Shown piece after piece: positions 21,854-31,340 of a DNA stretch of 64,000 bases. The DNA comes from Bryocella elongata (lineage in GTDB: Bacteria > Acidobacteriota > Terriglobia > Terriglobales > Acidobacteriaceae). The DNA lies in NCBI RefSeq assembly GCF_900108185.1, contig NZ_FNVA01000001.1, forward strand, positions 434,001 through 498,000. Reading direction: 5' to 3'. The position numbers and the translations under genes are program-made. The notes beneath the pieces are model-generated. The model saw only the letters and a list, made by a program, of their open reading frames with translations. It did no database searches and had not been told where the DNA came from. Every line of letters begins with the position of its first letter. Positions within the stretch are counted from its first letter, which is position 1.

Positions 21854-22492
21854 CTACGCGGCTTTGTCGGACTTGGGGCTTAGCCAGAATTCTTTGTTGT
21901 GGTTCTCTTCGAACTTGTCGAGGTCGGATTCGTGGCGGAGGGTGAGGCCGATGTCGTCGAGGCCGTTCAGGAGGCAGTACTTGCGGAACGGGTCGATGTC
22001 GAAGTGGGCGGAGAAGCCGTCGGCGTCGGTGACGGTCTGGGCTTCAAGGTTGATCGTGAGCTCGTGCTTTGGGTTCGCGGTGCACTTCTTGATGAGGGTC
22101 TCGGTCTCTTCTTCGGTGAGGCGGACGAGGATGATGCCGTTCTTGCCGGCGTTGGAGAAGAAGATGTCGGCGAAGGAGGGCGCGATGACGGCGAGGAAGC
22201 CGTACTGGGCGATGGCCCAGGCGGCGTGCTCGCGGGAGCTGCCGCAGCCGAAGTTCTTTTCGGCGATGAGGATCTGCGAGCCTTTGTACGCGGGGTTGTT
22301 GAGGACGAAGTCCTTCTTCTCCTCGACGTGGTCGGGGATGTCGAGCTCGTAGCGCCAGTCGTAAAACAGGAAGTCGCCGTAGCCAGTGCGCTCGATGCGC
22401 TTGAGGAATTGTTTGGGGATGATCTGGTCGGTGTCGATGTTGGGCAGCGGGAGGGGGACGGCGGTGCTGGTGAGCTTATCTATTGGTGTCAT
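21854..22492 (-). CDS. leuD: 3-isopropylmalate dehydratase small subunit
   Basis: Swivel subunit of isopropylmalate isomerase, partner of LeuC. The 212-residue product shows NIDTDQIIPKQFLKRIERTGYG at the N-terminus, LIAEKNFGCGSSREHAAWAI, and FADIFFSNAGKNGIILV. These are diagnostic of LeuD. ATG 22492 is preceded by GAAGGTA. The leuC gene lies upstream, but the intervening 335 bp hold a small gene on the opposite strand, so leuC and leuD are not tightly coupled as they are in many genomes. Confidence 0.96.
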   Translation of the reverse strand: MTPIDKLTSTAVPLPLPNIDTDQIIPKQFLKRIERTGYGDFLFYDWRYELDIPDHVEEKKDFVLNNPAYKGSQILIAEKNFGCGSSREHAAWAIAQYGFLAVIAPSFADIFFSNAGKNGIILVRLTEEETETLIKKCTANPKHELTINLEAQTVTDADGFSAHFDIDPFRKYCLLNGLDDIGLTLRHESDLDKFEENHNKEFWLSPKSDKAA

Positions 22493-22525
22493 GGCAACTG
22501 GTACCTTCTAGAGATCGGTGCGCCT

Positions 22526-22827
22526 ATGAATCATGTTGAACTGCTAAGCGTTGAATTCGTCAGTCTGGTCGATAATGTCGATCCCGATGACGACAATGTC
22601 GATGTTCATATCCATCTCAGGGATGGGCGAGCTTATTCGCTCTTAGCTGCAACGCCCAAGAACATCTACCGGTGCATGAGGGATGAAGGCAGTGAGCATT
22701 TCTTCAGCGATCCTCCCCCCTTGTTAGTAAATTTCCTGGACGAAGCTCATGTGAGAGCTGCGATTGAAGCGATGCTGGTTGAGAAACCTGATTTGCTGGT
22801 GACCTATGGCGTTCTCCAGTCGACCGA

Positions 22828-22831
<4 letters not shown>
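22526..22831 (+). CDS. Small hypothetical protein antisense within the leuC-leuD gap
   Basis: A 101-residue acidic protein from ATG 22526 to TAA 22831. Segments include [39 protein letters not shown] and [17 protein letters not shown]. Such proteins resemble a small unnamed immunity- or nutrient-associated fold, but I cannot assign a family. Its codons are clearly more AT-rich than the flanking leu genes, which supports both reality and separate origin. It converges on leuC with a 4-bp overlap of the 3' ends and diverges from leuD. Confidence 0.65.
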
Positions 22832-24335
<1,504 letters not shown>

Positions 24336-24339
<4 letters not shown>

Positions 24340-24968
24340 TTCTGCTCGCTTGTGTTTTCTGTTTCGAATTCATTCAGCCCGAATGTAGTGGGCAAGTAAG
24401 TGTCCATCGTTCCTGCGGAGTCGATTACGGTGACGGAGACAAATCTTTCTCGTACGAAAGTATCTTTGAGAGAGTCCAGTAACTCTGCAGGCAAGTTCAG
24501 CGTCTGCCGCTCGTTTCGGTCTGGCAGAGTCGTAGCGAACCATAGATGGTAGGCATCACTCTTGAACGGTCGCATTGCTTCGGAGCCAGCGAACACAAGA
24601 GATCCAGTTGCGGTATCAATCCAAAGCAAACCTGTGTCGGGACAGGAGTGCGGAACGCATCCCCTGATGATGACGTAGCGGTTTGCCTTTTGCTGCGGGC
24701 CGTCAGAAAAGACCTGAAGATGCCATGTGACGTAGTCCGCGAACGTCAAGTCTTTCCCCCTCATGGAGTATCGGAGCGGAAATGCGCGGCGCAGTGCGAT
24801 ACGAAAGCACGGCGCGTCCAACAGCTTCTCGTTTTGCTCGGGAGATTTTCCATTTGGCGCGGCATACTCGAGCATCCAGCGCAGATCGCTCGGACAGGGA
24901 GAGGCAACCTTCGCGGTTGCGTGCATTGGAGCCGTTGCCAGGGCTACAGCTAACAGAAGAGGAAGCAT
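24336..24968 (-). CDS. Secreted protein, paralog of its upstream neighbour (unknown family)
   Basis: A 210-residue product with a signal peptide ([19 protein letters not shown]). The core contains [31 protein letters not shown] and GSLVFAG. The neighbouring gene at 24968-25738 has the same ordered words (DLQWMWKYTKP; LSVDGCVPDFCPAHGMLWAD; LLVFAG), so the two are diverged tandem duplicates. The paired cysteines in G-C-V-P-x-x-C-P suggest a disulfide or metal site. ATG 24968 overlaps the previous stop (TAATG), and its own stop overlaps the leuC start. Function unknown. Confidence 0.75.
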
Positions 24969-25738
24969 TAGTTCATCTCCTGAGCGCGCGAGCCATCATC
25001 GCCTGCCTGTGGCGGGAAGGTGTTCGCTCCGGCATCCGCGGGGTCTACCGGCTGCGCGCTGCCGTCGGGAGCGATGAGCAGGGCGCGGCTGATGTGAGGC
25101 ACGATGCGGTGCGCGAGTGCGAGGCGCGCGTCCCATCGGGAGATGGCGTTGCGCAGGGCGACGGGCAGGGAATCGGCGGAGAGGTCGCGGCTGGCGAAGA
25201 GCCAGAGGGTGTAGTCGGCTGCGGCGGAGTCGGTGGTGTGGTTCTGCGTGGACCAGGTGACGCCGGCGAAGACGAGCAGTGGAGTCTTGAGGCCGAGGTC
25301 GGCCCAGAGCATGCCGTGCGCGGGACAGAAGTCAGGCACGCAGCCGTCGACGGAGAGATAGCGATTGCCGTCGGCGGTGACTTCACCGTTGGCCGTGAGG
25401 AAGAGCGGGATCACCTGCGCGAGCGCGGGCGGCTGCGTGACGTCGGCGTTCCACATGGCCTGGGGCTGCTTGAAGGTGGCGTCGAGCAGCGCCTTGAAGC
25501 GGGCGTCGTAGCGGAGCGCGGTTGGGTCGCCGGAGGGAGCGGGCTTGGTGTACTTCCACATCCACTGCAGGTCGTTGAGCGGGGCCTGGTCGTAGTGGTG
25601 GGCGGGGTTGCGGGGCGGAGGTGCGATGAGGTGGTTGGGGTCTTCGATCTGCGCGTGGGCTGGAATGCTCATCGAGGCGCACATCGCCGCCGTGCTCGTG
25701 AGAGCGAGGGCGGCGGCGAGTTTTCGATAGTTGCGCAT
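24968..25738 (-). CDS. Secreted protein of an unrecognised family (first of a tandem pair)
   Basis: A 256-residue product with a signal peptide (LAAALALTSTAAMCASMSIPAHAQ). It has a Pro-rich N-terminal linker, then DLQWMWKYTKPAPSGDPTAL, YLSVDGCVPDFCPAHGMLW and LLVFAGVTWST. It shares the GCVPxxCPxxGxLW core with the downstream gene. The C-terminal tail is Pro/Ala/Asp-rich. It is the first gene of a coupled set (this gene, its paralog, leuC). leuB ends 72 bp upstream, with a short repeat between. Confidence 0.75.
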   Translation of the reverse strand: MRNYRKLAAALALTSTAAMCASMSIPAHAQIEDPNHLIAPPPRNPAHHYDQAPLNDLQWMWKYTKPAPSGDPTALRYDARFKALLDATFKQPQAMWNADVTQPPALAQVIPLFLTANGEVTADGNRYLSVDGCVPDFCPAHGMLWADLGLKTPLLVFAGVTWSTQNHTTDSAAADYTLWLFASRDLSADSLPVALRNAISRWDARLALAHRIVPHISRALLIAPDGSAQPVDPADAGANTFPPQAGDDGSRAQEMN

Positions 25739-25810
25739 GATCGAGTCGTGGTGCTGGTGAGAGCGAATGCAGGTTCCTACGCTGCGCTACGGAATGACAA
25801 ACAAGAAGAA

Positions 25811-26896
25811 CTATGCGGTGGCTAACTGCTTGGCCAGTTCGTCGAGGACGTATTGGCCCATCTGGGTGGTGCTGGTGTTGGCGGTGGCGCCGCCCTTGGC
25901 GATGTCGGCGGTGCGGTGGCCTTGGGCGAGGACGGCGTTGACGGCCTTCTCGATGGCGAGGGCTTCCTGCTCGAGGCCGGCGGAGTGGCGGAGGACCATC
26001 GCGGCGGTGAGGATCGCGCCGAGGGGGTTGGCCTTGCCCTGGCCGGCGATGTCGGGCGCGGAGCCGTGGACGGGTTCGTAGAGGTTGACCTTGCCGCCGA
26101 TGGTGGCCGAGGGCAGCATGCCGAGCGAGCCGGTGATGACGCCGGACTCGTCGGAGAGGATGTCGCCGAAGAGGTTCTCGGTGAGGACGACGTCGTAGGT
26201 CTTGGGCTGGTTCATCAGCAGGATGGCCATGGAGTCGACGAGCTGGTGCTCGACGGTGACGTCGGGGTATTGGGGCTTCAGTTCTTCGACGGTGGCCCGC
26301 CACAGCTGGGAGCACTCAAGGACGTTGGCCTTATCGACCTGGGTGAGCTTCTTTTTGCGCTTCTGGGCGAGTTGGAAGCCGATGTGCGCGACGCGCTCGA
26401 CCTCGGGCTTGGTGTAGACCATCGTGTTGATGGCGAGGCCGGTCTCCTTGTCCCAAGAGCGGGGTTGGCCGAAGTAGAGGCCGCCGAGGAGCTCGCGAAC
26501 GAAGAGGATGTCGACGCCTTCGATGACCTCGGGCTTGAGCACGGAGTTGTTGGAGAGCGCGGAGAAGGCGAGGCAGGGGCGGAGGTTCGCAAAGCCGCCG
26601 AGGTGCTGGCGGATGGCGAGCAGGCCGGCCTCGGGGCGCTTGTCGGGCGTGAGGGAGTTGAACTTGTTGTCGCCCACGGCGCCGAGGAGGACGGCATCGG
26701 CGGCGAGTGAGATGTCGATGGTCCGCTGCGGCAGTGGCGTGCCTTCGGCGGTGATGGCGACGCCGCCGATGAGGGCTTCGGTGAAGGTGAAGTCGTGGCC
26801 GCCAGCAGTGGCGATTGCCTTGAGGACCTTGACGGCTTCGCCCGTAACTTCGGGCCCGATGCCGTCACCGGCGAGGATGGCGATGTTTAGCTTCAT
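25811..26896 (-). CDS. leuB: 3-isopropylmalate dehydrogenase
   Basis: NAD+-dependent oxidative decarboxylation of 3-isopropylmalate. The 361-residue product opens NIAILAGDGIGPEVTGEAVKVL, has the catalytic Tyr/Lys region LFVRELLGGLYFGQPR and the NAD-binding YEPVHGSAPDIAGQGKANP. The start is ATG 26896. The CCCTAA-like C-rich stretch (minus strand) that also precedes ilvN lies 3-30 bp upstream of the start, where a ribosome site would be expected. Confidence 0.97.
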   Translation of the reverse strand: MKLNIAILAGDGIGPEVTGEAVKVLKAIATAGGHDFTFTEALIGGVAITAEGTPLPQRTIDISLAADAVLLGAVGDNKFNSLTPDKRPEAGLLAIRQHLGGFANLRPCLAFSALSNNSVLKPEVIEGVDILFVRELLGGLYFGQPRSWDKETGLAINTMVYTKPEVERVAHIGFQLAQKRKKKLTQVDKANVLECSQLWRATVEELKPQYPDVTVEHQLVDSMAILLMNQPKTYDVVLTENLFGDILSDESGVITGSLGMLPSATIGGKVNLYEPVHGSAPDIAGQGKANPLGAILTAAMVLRHSAGLEQEALAIEKAVNAVLAQGHRTADIAKGGATANTSTTQMGQYVLDELAKQLATA

Positions 26897-26899
26897 GGC

Positions 26900-26926
26900 G
26901 TCCAGGGATTAGGGGTTAGGGATTAG
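26900..26926 (+). repeat. G-rich telomere-like repeat upstream of leuB
   Basis: GTCCAGGGATTAGGGG followed by TTAGGGATTAGG, nearly the same as 16561-16588 and at the same place relative to a start codon. On the leuB mRNA strand it reads CCTAATCCCTAACCCC. Confidence 0.6.
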
Positions 26927-26943
26927 GAAGGCGCTGCGTTGAT

Positions 26944-27027
26944 GTGTCGCGCCTTCAGCGCTCGGTCTTTTCGGTCGATTCCTAGGCCTTCGGCCTAGGC
27001 TGGTATGTTGTCGCGCTGTTGGCGCTT
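26944..27027. repeat. Multi-hairpin repeat family B, copy 3
   Basis: TGTCGCGCCTTCAGCGC, then CCTAGGCCTTCGGCCTAGG, CTGGTAT, then TCGCGCTGTTGGCGC. Same module order as 12141-12231 and 21636-21722. It lies in the leuB leader. Confidence 0.7.
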
Positions 27028-27062
27028 GCGTCTTCTATTTCCTTCATGGCTCATTCGACAGC

Positions 27063-27290
27063 TCAGGTCTTCTGAGAGCCGAGGTACAGTACGTACCCCT
27101 TGAATGCGACGGCCCAGACGACTGGAATCATGATGCCCGGCAAAATCAGCCAGTTTGGGAGTCTGTTCGAAAGGCTCGTTTGTGCAAATAACACCACTCC
27201 TACGAAAGGCCCGAATGCGATGATCCCTTGCCATCGGATGAGTGAGTTCTGAGTCGGCGTCAATCCGTTGTCGATGTCTGGCGCTTCCAT
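27063..27290 (-). CDS. Small two-pass membrane protein, unknown
   Basis: A 75-residue protein from ATG 27290 with GGAG upstream. It has two hydrophobic stretches (IIAFGPFVGVVLFAQTSL and WLILPGIMIPVVWAVAF) joined by a short loop, ending YLGSQKT. It begins 15 bp after the leuA stop on the same strand, so it is probably co-transcribed with leuA. Family and role are unknown. It does not resemble the missing LeuA C-terminal domain. Confidence 0.6.
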   Translation of the reverse strand: MEAPDIDNGLTPTQNSLIRWQGIIAFGPFVGVVLFAQTSLSNRLPNWLILPGIMIPVVWAVAFKGYVLYLGSQKT

Positions 27291-27305
27291 AGGGCGCTCC
27301 GGTAG

Positions 27306-28502
27306 CTACGACACGCTTGCGGTTTCGGCGACTGGGGCATGGAGCAAGCCGATGAGGTCCTGGTCGTAGATGTCTTTTTTGCGGTCGGCGAGGTCAGTGA
27401 AGCGTTCGTAGACGATGAGGAGCTGTTCCTTGTCGAGTGGGTGGCCGAGTTTGGTGAGGCGTTCGGCAAGGGCGGCGCGACCGGAGTGCTTGGTGAGCAC
27501 GAGGGAGTTCGTGGGCACGCCCATGGATTCGGGCGTCATGATCTCGTAGGTGAGCGGGTTGGCGATGACGCCGTGCTGGTGGATTCCGGCGGCGTGGGCG
27601 AAGGCGTTGGCTCCGACGATGGCCTTGTTGGGCGCGGCCCCGAAGCTGATGCACTCGGCCAGCATCTGGCTGGTCTTGTAGAGCTCGGTGGTGACGATGC
27701 TGTGGTCGTAGGGGAGCTTGTCCTTGCGGACGGTGAGGATGGCGGCGAGCTCTTCGAGGGAGGCGTTGCCGGCGCGTTCGCCGATGCCGTTGATGGCGCA
27801 CTCTACCTGGCGGACACCGGCTTCGATGGCGGCGAGGGTGTTGGCGACGGCGAGGCCGAGGTCATCGTGGCAGTGCGCGGAGAGGATGATGCCGTCGGCG
27901 TCGATCTGCGGGATGCGCTCGCGGACCATGCGGAACATGGCGGCGTAGTCGGCGGGTATGCAGTAGCCGACGGTGTCGGGCAGGTTGAGGGTCGTGGCCC
28001 CGGCCTGGATGGCGACTTCGAGGGCCTTGACGAGGAAGTCGGGATCGGTGCGGGTGGCGTCCTCGGGGGAGAATTCGACGTTGTCGACGAGGGTGCGGGC
28101 GTAGGCGACGCACTCGGCGATCTGGTCGAGAGCCTGCTCGCGGGTGATCTTGAGCTTGGCGGTGAGGTGCAGGTCGGAGGTCGAAAGGAAGGTGTGGATA
28201 CGGCTTCGGTCGGCGGCCTCGACGGCCTTGGCGACGGCCTCGATGTCGACTTTCTTGCAGCGGGCGAGACCCGCAATCCTGGGGGCGCCGTTGCCTCGGC
28301 CGATGGTCTCGGCGATGGCCTTCACGCTGTTGAAGTCACCATGCGAGGCGATGGGGAAGCCAGCCTCGATGATGTCCACGCCAAGCTTCGCGAGCTGGGC
28401 GGCCAGGCGCATCTTTTCAGCGTGGTGCATGGCGCAGCCGGGGGACTGCTCGCCGTCGCGGAGGGTGGTGTCGAAGAAGACGATGTGGTTCGAGATGGCC
28501 AT
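27306..28502 (-). CDS. leuA: 2-isopropylmalate synthase lacking the regulatory domain
   Basis: Condenses 2-ketoisovalerate with acetyl-CoA, committing carbon to leucine. From ATG 28502 the product is 398 residues: the HMGL-like TIM barrel (FFDTTLRDGEQSPGCAMH; metal-binding SAHCHDDLGLAVANTL; GIGERAGNASLEEL; HAAGIHQHGV) plus a short linker domain. It stops at DQDLIGLLHAPVAETASVS, just where the C-terminal allosteric LeuA-dimer domain of about 110-130 residues would begin. Feedback by leucine would therefore be absent or exerted differently. Homocitrate- or citramalate-synthase activity is possible, but the leuBCD context favours LeuA. Confidence 0.88.
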   Translation of the reverse strand: MAISNHIVFFDTTLRDGEQSPGCAMHHAEKMRLAAQLAKLGVDIIEAGFPIASHGDFNSVKAIAETIGRGNGAPRIAGLARCKKVDIEAVAKAVEAADRSRIHTFLSTSDLHLTAKLKITREQALDQIAECVAYARTLVDNVEFSPEDATRTDPDFLVKALEVAIQAGATTLNLPDTVGYCIPADYAAMFRMVRERIPQIDADGIILSAHCHDDLGLAVANTLAAIEAGVRQVECAINGIGERAGNASLEELAAILTVRKDKLPYDHSIVTTELYKTSQMLAECISFGAAPNKAIVGANAFAHAAGIHQHGVIANPLTYEIMTPESMGVPTNSLVLTKHSGRAALAERLTKLGHPLDKEQLLIVYERFTDLADRKKDIYDQDLIGLLHAPVAETASVS

Positions 28503-28568
28503 GTTCGGTGAGACCTTTCGTGCGCGCGGCAATCGGGTGCGTTGGCTGCCCTTCGCTACTGGACTAAA

Positions 28569-28587
28569 GCATAACCCGCCCTTATGC
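28569..28587. promoter_or_regulatory. Inverted repeat in the leuA leader
   Basis: GCATAA (28569-28574) and TTATGC (28582-28587) around CCCGCCC, about 70 bp upstream of the leuA start. Could be part of a regulator site or a leader hairpin. Confidence 0.3.
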
Positions 28588-28610
28588 TCGGAGCGAGGCG
28601 TATCAAAACT

Positions 28611-28644
28611 TCTAATGCCAGCATAGGGCTCCATTGGCATTAGA
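28611..28644. promoter_or_regulatory. Perfect inverted repeat between leuA and lysR, candidate LysR operator
   Basis: TCTAATGCCA (28611-28620) and TGGCATTAGA (28635-28644) form a perfect 10-bp dyad with a 14-nt spacer in the 283-bp divergent region between leuA and the LysR gene. LysR-type regulators usually sit beside, and bind dyads upstream of, the genes they control. Confidence 0.55.
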
Positions 28645-28785
28645 CAGAAAGAGTACGACAGCTGCGGGCATCAGGGAATAGGCATTTTCAGACCTGTTGG
28701 AGTGGTTCGCAAGCGATACGAGCGCAAGGTGAACGCCGGATGACGTTGCGATGAATGTCGCCGCCGCGGCGAGGGATGGGAAGCG

Positions 28786-29733
28786 ATGGACCTCTTTCAG
28801 TTGGAGACATTTTTGGCCGTGGCGGAGGAGCGCAGCTTCTCTCGCGCGGCGGCGCGGTTGCATCGCACGCAGCCGGCGGTGAGCCAGGTGATTGCGAAGC
28901 TCGAAGCGGAGCTGGGTGAGACGCTGCTGGAGCGCACGTCGCGCGATGGCCGGCTGACGGATGCGGGCGAGGTGCTCCGCGAGCATGCGCAGAAGATGCT
29001 GAACCTGCGGTCGGACGCCGAGGCGGCGCTGGTGGAGCTGAGGTCGCTGCATACGGGGCGGCTGCGGCTGGCGGCAAACGAGTACACCTGCCTGTATCTG
29101 CTGCCGGTGCTGGATGCGTATCGGCGCACGCATCCGCGGGTGAAGATCGAGGTGCAGCGGGCGCTGGCGAGCCGGATCTCGGATGAGGTGCTGCAGCACT
29201 CGGTGGAGATTGGGGTGGTGAGCTTCCGGCCGGACGACCCCCAGGTGCGCTCGGTGGTGGTCTACCGCGACGAGCTGGTGTGCGTGGTGGGTCCGCAGCA
29301 CGAGCTGGCGCGAGGCCGGGCCGCGAACGCGGAGGAGCCGGTGACCATTCAACGGCTGGGGCGGGAGCTGTTTGTGGCGCACAACGTGGCGTCGCCGATG
29401 CGGCAGAAGGTGATCCAGGCCTTCAAGAGACACAGGACGCCGCTGAATATCGAGGTCGAGTTGCCGTCGCTGGAGGCGATCAAGCGGTTCGTGTCGCAGG
29501 GCAATGGGGTGGCGCTGGTTCCCAAGCTGACGGTCGACCCGGACCTGGCGTCGGGGGCGCTGGTGGCGATCAAGGTGAAGGAGCTGGAGATGGAGCGGCG
29601 GCTGCGGCTGGTGTATCGGCGACAGGCGGCGCTGAGCCATGCGGCGCGGGCGTTTCTGACGGTGGTGGAGGAGCAGGCTGCGTCGCTGGGCGATCCCTTT
29701 TGCTACGTGACAGATCGCAGCGGGGCAGCGTAG
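28786..29733 (+). CDS. LysR-family transcriptional regulator
   Basis: A 315-residue LTTR. The N-terminal helix-turn-helix is clear: FLAVAEERSFSRAAARLHRTQPAVSQVIAKLE. The C-terminal effector-binding domain follows (LRLAANEYTCLYLLPVL; VVGPQHELARG; GNGVALVPKLTV). It is transcribed away from leuA, with a perfect dyad in between. That places it as the probable regulator of the leucine/branched-chain cluster, by analogy with LeuO/IlvY; no direct evidence is visible. The effector is unknown. Confidence 0.92.
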   Translation: MDLFQLETFLAVAEERSFSRAAARLHRTQPAVSQVIAKLEAELGETLLERTSRDGRLTDAGEVLREHAQKMLNLRSDAEAALVELRSLHTGRLRLAANEYTCLYLLPVLDAYRRTHPRVKIEVQRALASRISDEVLQHSVEIGVVSFRPDDPQVRSVVVYRDELVCVVGPQHELARGRAANAEEPVTIQRLGRELFVAHNVASPMRQKVIQAFKRHRTPLNIEVELPSLEAIKRFVSQGNGVALVPKLTVDPDLASGALVAIKVKELEMERRLRLVYRRQAALSHAARAFLTVVEEQAASLGDPFCYVTDRSGAA

Positions 29734-29952
29734 GATTTCGGCGGTTCGACGGAGGGCGGTCGAAGTGACGAATCTTTACATGAAAGCCGGGAACTTTGCG
29801 AAATCTGGGCCGTCTCTGGACGGTAGCCACAGCCGGTTGAAAACGGCCGGATGGCCCGATGGCGCACGGTAGCCCTGGGCTTTGGCTGGGTCAGTTTTAC
29901 GAAAGATTCCGGTTCACGACGCAATCAGTTTCACGATACGAGGAGAAGGCAT

Positions 29953-30384
29953 ATGAAGCACTCAATCGGACGTATGGCAGCGATGCTGCTGTTTTGTTTG
30001 GGATTTGTGGCGGCAGCCGGGGCACAGTCGAGCTCGGACACGCCGCCGCAGGGGCCGCCTCCGGGCGGTGGTCGTGGCGGCATGATGATGGATCCGGCCA
30101 GGCGCGCGGAGATGATGCAGAAGCAGCTTGGGCTTTCGGATGACCAGACGGCGCAGGTGAAGGCTGTGCTGGTGGCTGATTCTGACAAGATGAAGGCGGT
30201 TCGCGCGAGTGGAGCGTCGCAGGAAGATTCGCGCTCGCAGATGATGGCGATCCGCCAGGACGAGCAGACCAAGCTGAAGGCCATTCTGACGGCTGACCAG
30301 TGGACCAAGTACCAGGCCATGATGGAGCAGATGCGGCAGCGGATGCAGGGCGGCGGCGGGGCTCCTCCACCGGCGCAGCTGTAG
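29953..30384 (+). CDS. Spy/CpxP-like (LTXXQ) periplasmic protein
   Basis: From ATG 29953 (AGGAGAAGG upstream) the product is 143 residues: signal peptide (MLLFCLGFVAAAGAQ), a Pro/Gly-rich linker, then helical repeats LGLSDDQTAQVKAVLVADS and KLKAILTADQWTKYQAM. The L-T/S-x-x-Q motifs define the Spy/CpxP group of ATP-independent periplasmic chaperones. A second such gene lies at 41513. Monocistronic, with a strong terminator. The 219-bp region upstream holds no other gene. Confidence 0.8.
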   Translation: MKHSIGRMAAMLLFCLGFVAAAGAQSSSDTPPQGPPPGGGRGGMMMDPARRAEMMQKQLGLSDDQTAQVKAVLVADSDKMKAVRASGASQEDSRSQMMAIRQDEQTKLKAILTADQWTKYQAMMEQMRQRMQGGGGAPPPAQL

Positions 30385-30405
30385 ATTCCAGCTCTTCGAG
30401 CAGCG

Positions 30406-30438
30406 AGCGGGGTCCCATACGGGATCCCGCTTGTTTTT
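30406..30438 (+). terminator. Terminator after the Spy-like gene
   Basis: 11-bp stem AGCGGGGTCCC / GGGATCCCGCT (one G-T pair) with an ATAC loop, followed by TGTTTTTT. Confidence 0.9.
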
Positions 30439-30648
30439 TGTGCCGGAGGTGGATTCCGAAAGGCCGGAATCCTCGTCTATCCCTCATCCACCGGGCATTT
30501 CAAGCCGCACATGCGGCGGAGCAGGTACAATCAGGAGCAAGCGCGAGGCGTCAGGAAGATAGAGGCCTGTTCCACCCGAAGGGACTCAGGACGGGTGAGG
30601 TATTGTCTTCACCGGCGCTGGATGTGAAAGCGAGGGATTCTGGCAAGC

Positions 30649-31251
30649 ATGAAGAAGATGATGTGGCTCGGTGTTCTGCTGTTGAGCGCCGCGACCGTAG
30701 CGAACGCTCAGGAGAGCCGGCAGGACGCGAGCGTCAGCGTAATCGGCGTTACGGGCTTTGATACCAATGGTCTCCTGGTACACCCGATGCACCAGACTGC
30801 CACGCTAGGCGTGCTGGGGAGCTACCGCTACGATTTGACCCCTCGCAGCCAGCTCGAGCTCAATTACAACTTCTCGCAGCACTCGTTCAAGTACAACACG
30901 GTGACCGTGAACAACGGCGAAGTGCATGCGAAGCAGCAGGAGCTTTCTGGGGCGTACGTCTACACGCGTAGCTACCGCAACTGGAACCCCTTTGTAGAGG
31001 TCGGCATCGGTGTAAATATTTACACCCCGATTCTCGATACCGGCACCCACCAGCTGGGCGCCAAGCAGAACTCCAACATCGGCGCGTTGTTCGGCGCGGG
31101 CGTGGCTTACGAGCTGAGCCCGAGCTGGGACATCCGTGCGGAGTACCGCGGCATGGTTCTGAAGACTCCGGACTTTGGCCAGAGCTACTTCAAGACCAAC
31201 AAGTACTTCCTCAGCGAAACCCCGTCGATCGGCGTTGCGTACCACTTCTAA
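30649..31251 (+). CDS. Outer-membrane beta-barrel protein
   Basis: A 200-residue protein with a signal peptide ([17 protein letters not shown]) and alternating hydrophobic beta strands ([59 protein letters not shown]). It ends in a C-terminal aromatic strand, SIGVAYHF, as expected for BAM-inserted barrels. It resembles the OmpW/OmpA-like small barrels; substrate unknown. It sits alone with its own terminator. The 264-bp upstream spacer has a short GGATTCC/GGAATCC hairpin near 30453 but no gene. Confidence 0.82.
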   Translation: MKKMMWLGVLLLSAATVANAQESRQDASVSVIGVTGFDTNGLLVHPMHQTATLGVLGSYRYDLTPRSQLELNYNFSQHSFKYNTVTVNNGEVHAKQQELSGAYVYTRSYRNWNPFVEVGIGVNIYTPILDTGTHQLGAKQNSNIGALFGAGVAYELSPSWDIRAEYRGMVLKTPDFGQSYFKTNKYFLSETPSIGVAYHF

Positions 31252-31275
31252 GCAGACGCTTCGACACGGCAATGG

Positions 31276-31310
31276 AAAGGCCCGCCAACCGGCGGGCCTT
31301 TCTTCGTTGC
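31276..31310 (+). terminator. Terminator after the beta-barrel gene
   Basis: 11-bp stem AAAGGCCCGCC / GGCGGGCCTTT with an AACC loop and the tail TCTTCGTT; it lies between the barrel gene and alaS. Confidence 0.88.
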
Positions 31311-31340
31311 AAAGGGATGTCGCTGATAAACTTGAACTCT

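Noticed and set aside
27063..27290. Detached regulatory domain of LeuA
   Set aside because: The product is a two-pass membrane protein with no resemblance to the LeuA-dimer domain.
28503..28640. Leucine attenuator leader peptide before leuA
   Set aside because: No short frame with a run of Leu codons is present on the minus strand; the in-frame upstream extension is not leucine-rich in that manner.
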